Below are positions 37,119 through 37,639 of a stretch of 37,639 bases of DNA, piece by piece. A model generated the notes under the pieces. That model made no database searches, had not been told where the DNA came from, and saw only the letters and a program-made list of their open reading frames with translations. The stretch comes from Bradyrhizobium sp. Leo170 (lineage in GTDB: Bacteria; Pseudomonadota; Alphaproteobacteria; Rhizobiales; Xanthobacteraceae), in assembly GCF_004296405.1 (NCBI RefSeq), contig NZ_PSRR01000044.1:1-37639 (forward strand), given 5' to 3'. Position numbers and translations under genes: made by a program. Position 1 is the first letter of the stretch; the number at the start of each line of letters is the position of its first letter.

Positions 37119-37318
37119 GAAAGCTCCGGCTTGGGCCCGGCAGACGCCGGCGAGATTTCCGGCGAATGCACGCCAGAGGTTTCAATTGAGCATATGGCAG
37201 CATGGCCGGCAATGTAACCCGGTAACGTGGACTTGACGACGCGTCGCTGCGGAGCGACGGCACGCCGACATGACGGTTTCATAACTGGGTATCTCGCCAT
37301 GCCACCGCTCTCTCCCCC

Positions 37319-37394
37319 GTCATTGCGAGCGCAGCGAAGCAATCCATAGCGCCGCAAGTGGAGACGTGGATTGCTTCGCTGCGCTCGCAATGAC
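37319..37394. repeat. perfect 28-bp inverted repeat (GTCATTGCGAGCGCAGCG type)
   Basis: Arms at 37319-37346 and 37367-37394 are exact reverse complements, with a 20-base centre. The type, starting GTCATTGCGAGCGCAGCGAA, is a common Bradyrhizobium intergenic repeat as I remember it. Confidence 0.9.
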
Positions 37395-37433
37395 ACGGGT
37401 GAGGTCTGGTTCAAATATCAAACAGCAAATCCA

Positions 37434-37516
37434 TAGGATGGGTAGAGCGCAGCGAAACCCATCGCGATGGAGCAAGCCGCGCGAATGATGGGTTTCGCTG
37501 CGCTCTACCCATCCTA
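37434..37516. repeat. perfect 30-bp inverted repeat (TAGGATGGGTAGAGCGCAG type)
   Basis: Arms at 37434-37463 and 37487-37516 are exact reverse complements around 23 bases. It follows the previous palindrome by 39 bases, and the two share the short inner motif GCGCAGCGAA. Confidence 0.9.
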
Positions 37517-37639
37517 CGATTCCAAAACAGCGGAGAAGATGTGTGTCCGCATTCTCGCGGCGTTTTGCGCCCGAGGTTTGCATCTCGTTCCACCCTCTCA
37601 TTGATCAGAGGGCGCAGGGAAAGCCGGGTGCTGGTTGCA
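37517..37639. other. rest of the gene-free right end
   Basis: The region 37119-37639 has no convincing gene. Beyond the two palindromes, 37517-37639 looks like a longer repeat often seen next to the TAGGATGGG element in Bradyrhizobium genomes, as I remember; open frames through it are by-products of the repeat. Confidence 0.45.

Noticed and set aside
37320..37601. Minus-strand frame at the right end
   Set aside because: It lies in palindromic and other intergenic repeats; such frames recur with the repeats and are not genes.

Overview
The window looks like chromosomal DNA from a Bradyrhizobium-type alphaproteobacterium (Rhizobiales). This rests on the high GC content and codon use, the closest remembered forms of the AsmA, Liv, UvrD and desaturase proteins, and above all on the many intergenic palindromes of types common in that group (GTAGCCCGGATG..., GTCATTGCGAGCGCAGCG..., TAGGATGGGTAGAGCGCAG...). 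No rRNA, tRNA, CRISPR array, transposase or phage gene was seen. The genus call is inference from memory, not from a search.

Layout. 1-3594 (-): a large AsmA-family envelope protein, running off the left edge. 3723-5724: a cytochrome P450 broken by a one-base frameshift, divergent from a TetR regulator, with a perfect palindromic operator candidate between them. 5769-11685 (-): a tightly coupled operon for a branched-chain-amino-acid-type (Liv) ABC importer (LivK, LivH, fused LivM-LivG, LivF) ending in an MFS carrier. 11982-14500 (+): a CcdA-like membrane protein and a SulP/STAS anion transporter. 14722-16788 (+): a WYL/YafY-type regulator, a VOC protein and an alpha/beta hydrolase, with the same operator-like palindrome upstream of the first and second genes. 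17015-19269: an FAD-linked D-2-hydroxyacid dehydrogenase, a divergent hot-dog thioesterase and a small DUF1328 membrane protein.

19444-22113 (-) is a compact three-gene operon: a trypsin-like protease with an extra N-terminal domain, an 81-residue protein that resembles that N-terminal domain, and a two-HKD phospholipase D-like protein. I recognise no named system here. 22351-25485 (+): a UvrD/PcrA helicase whose gene carries a 105-bp palindromic repeat in frame, then a HicAB toxin-antitoxin pair. 25610-27455 (+): a YadGH/NodIJ-like ABC exporter with two large hairpins between its genes. 27558-28946: a small glycine-zipper exported protein and an L,D-transpeptidase.

29215-33719 holds an acyl carrier protein plus a fatty acyl-AMP ligase (+), convergent with an MBOAT acyltransferase plus a DltD/AlgJ-like SGNH-type protein (-). 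Together these supply the four roles of a Dlt-type pathway (activation, carrier, membrane transfer, extracytoplasmic esterase/transferase), with fatty acid in place of D-alanine. I consider this and the protease/PLD operon the two most interesting parts of the window. 33778-37118 (-): a membrane fatty-acid desaturase and a fused membrane/spermidine-synthase-like protein. 37119-37639 carries no gene but two near-perfect palindromes and part of another common repeat.
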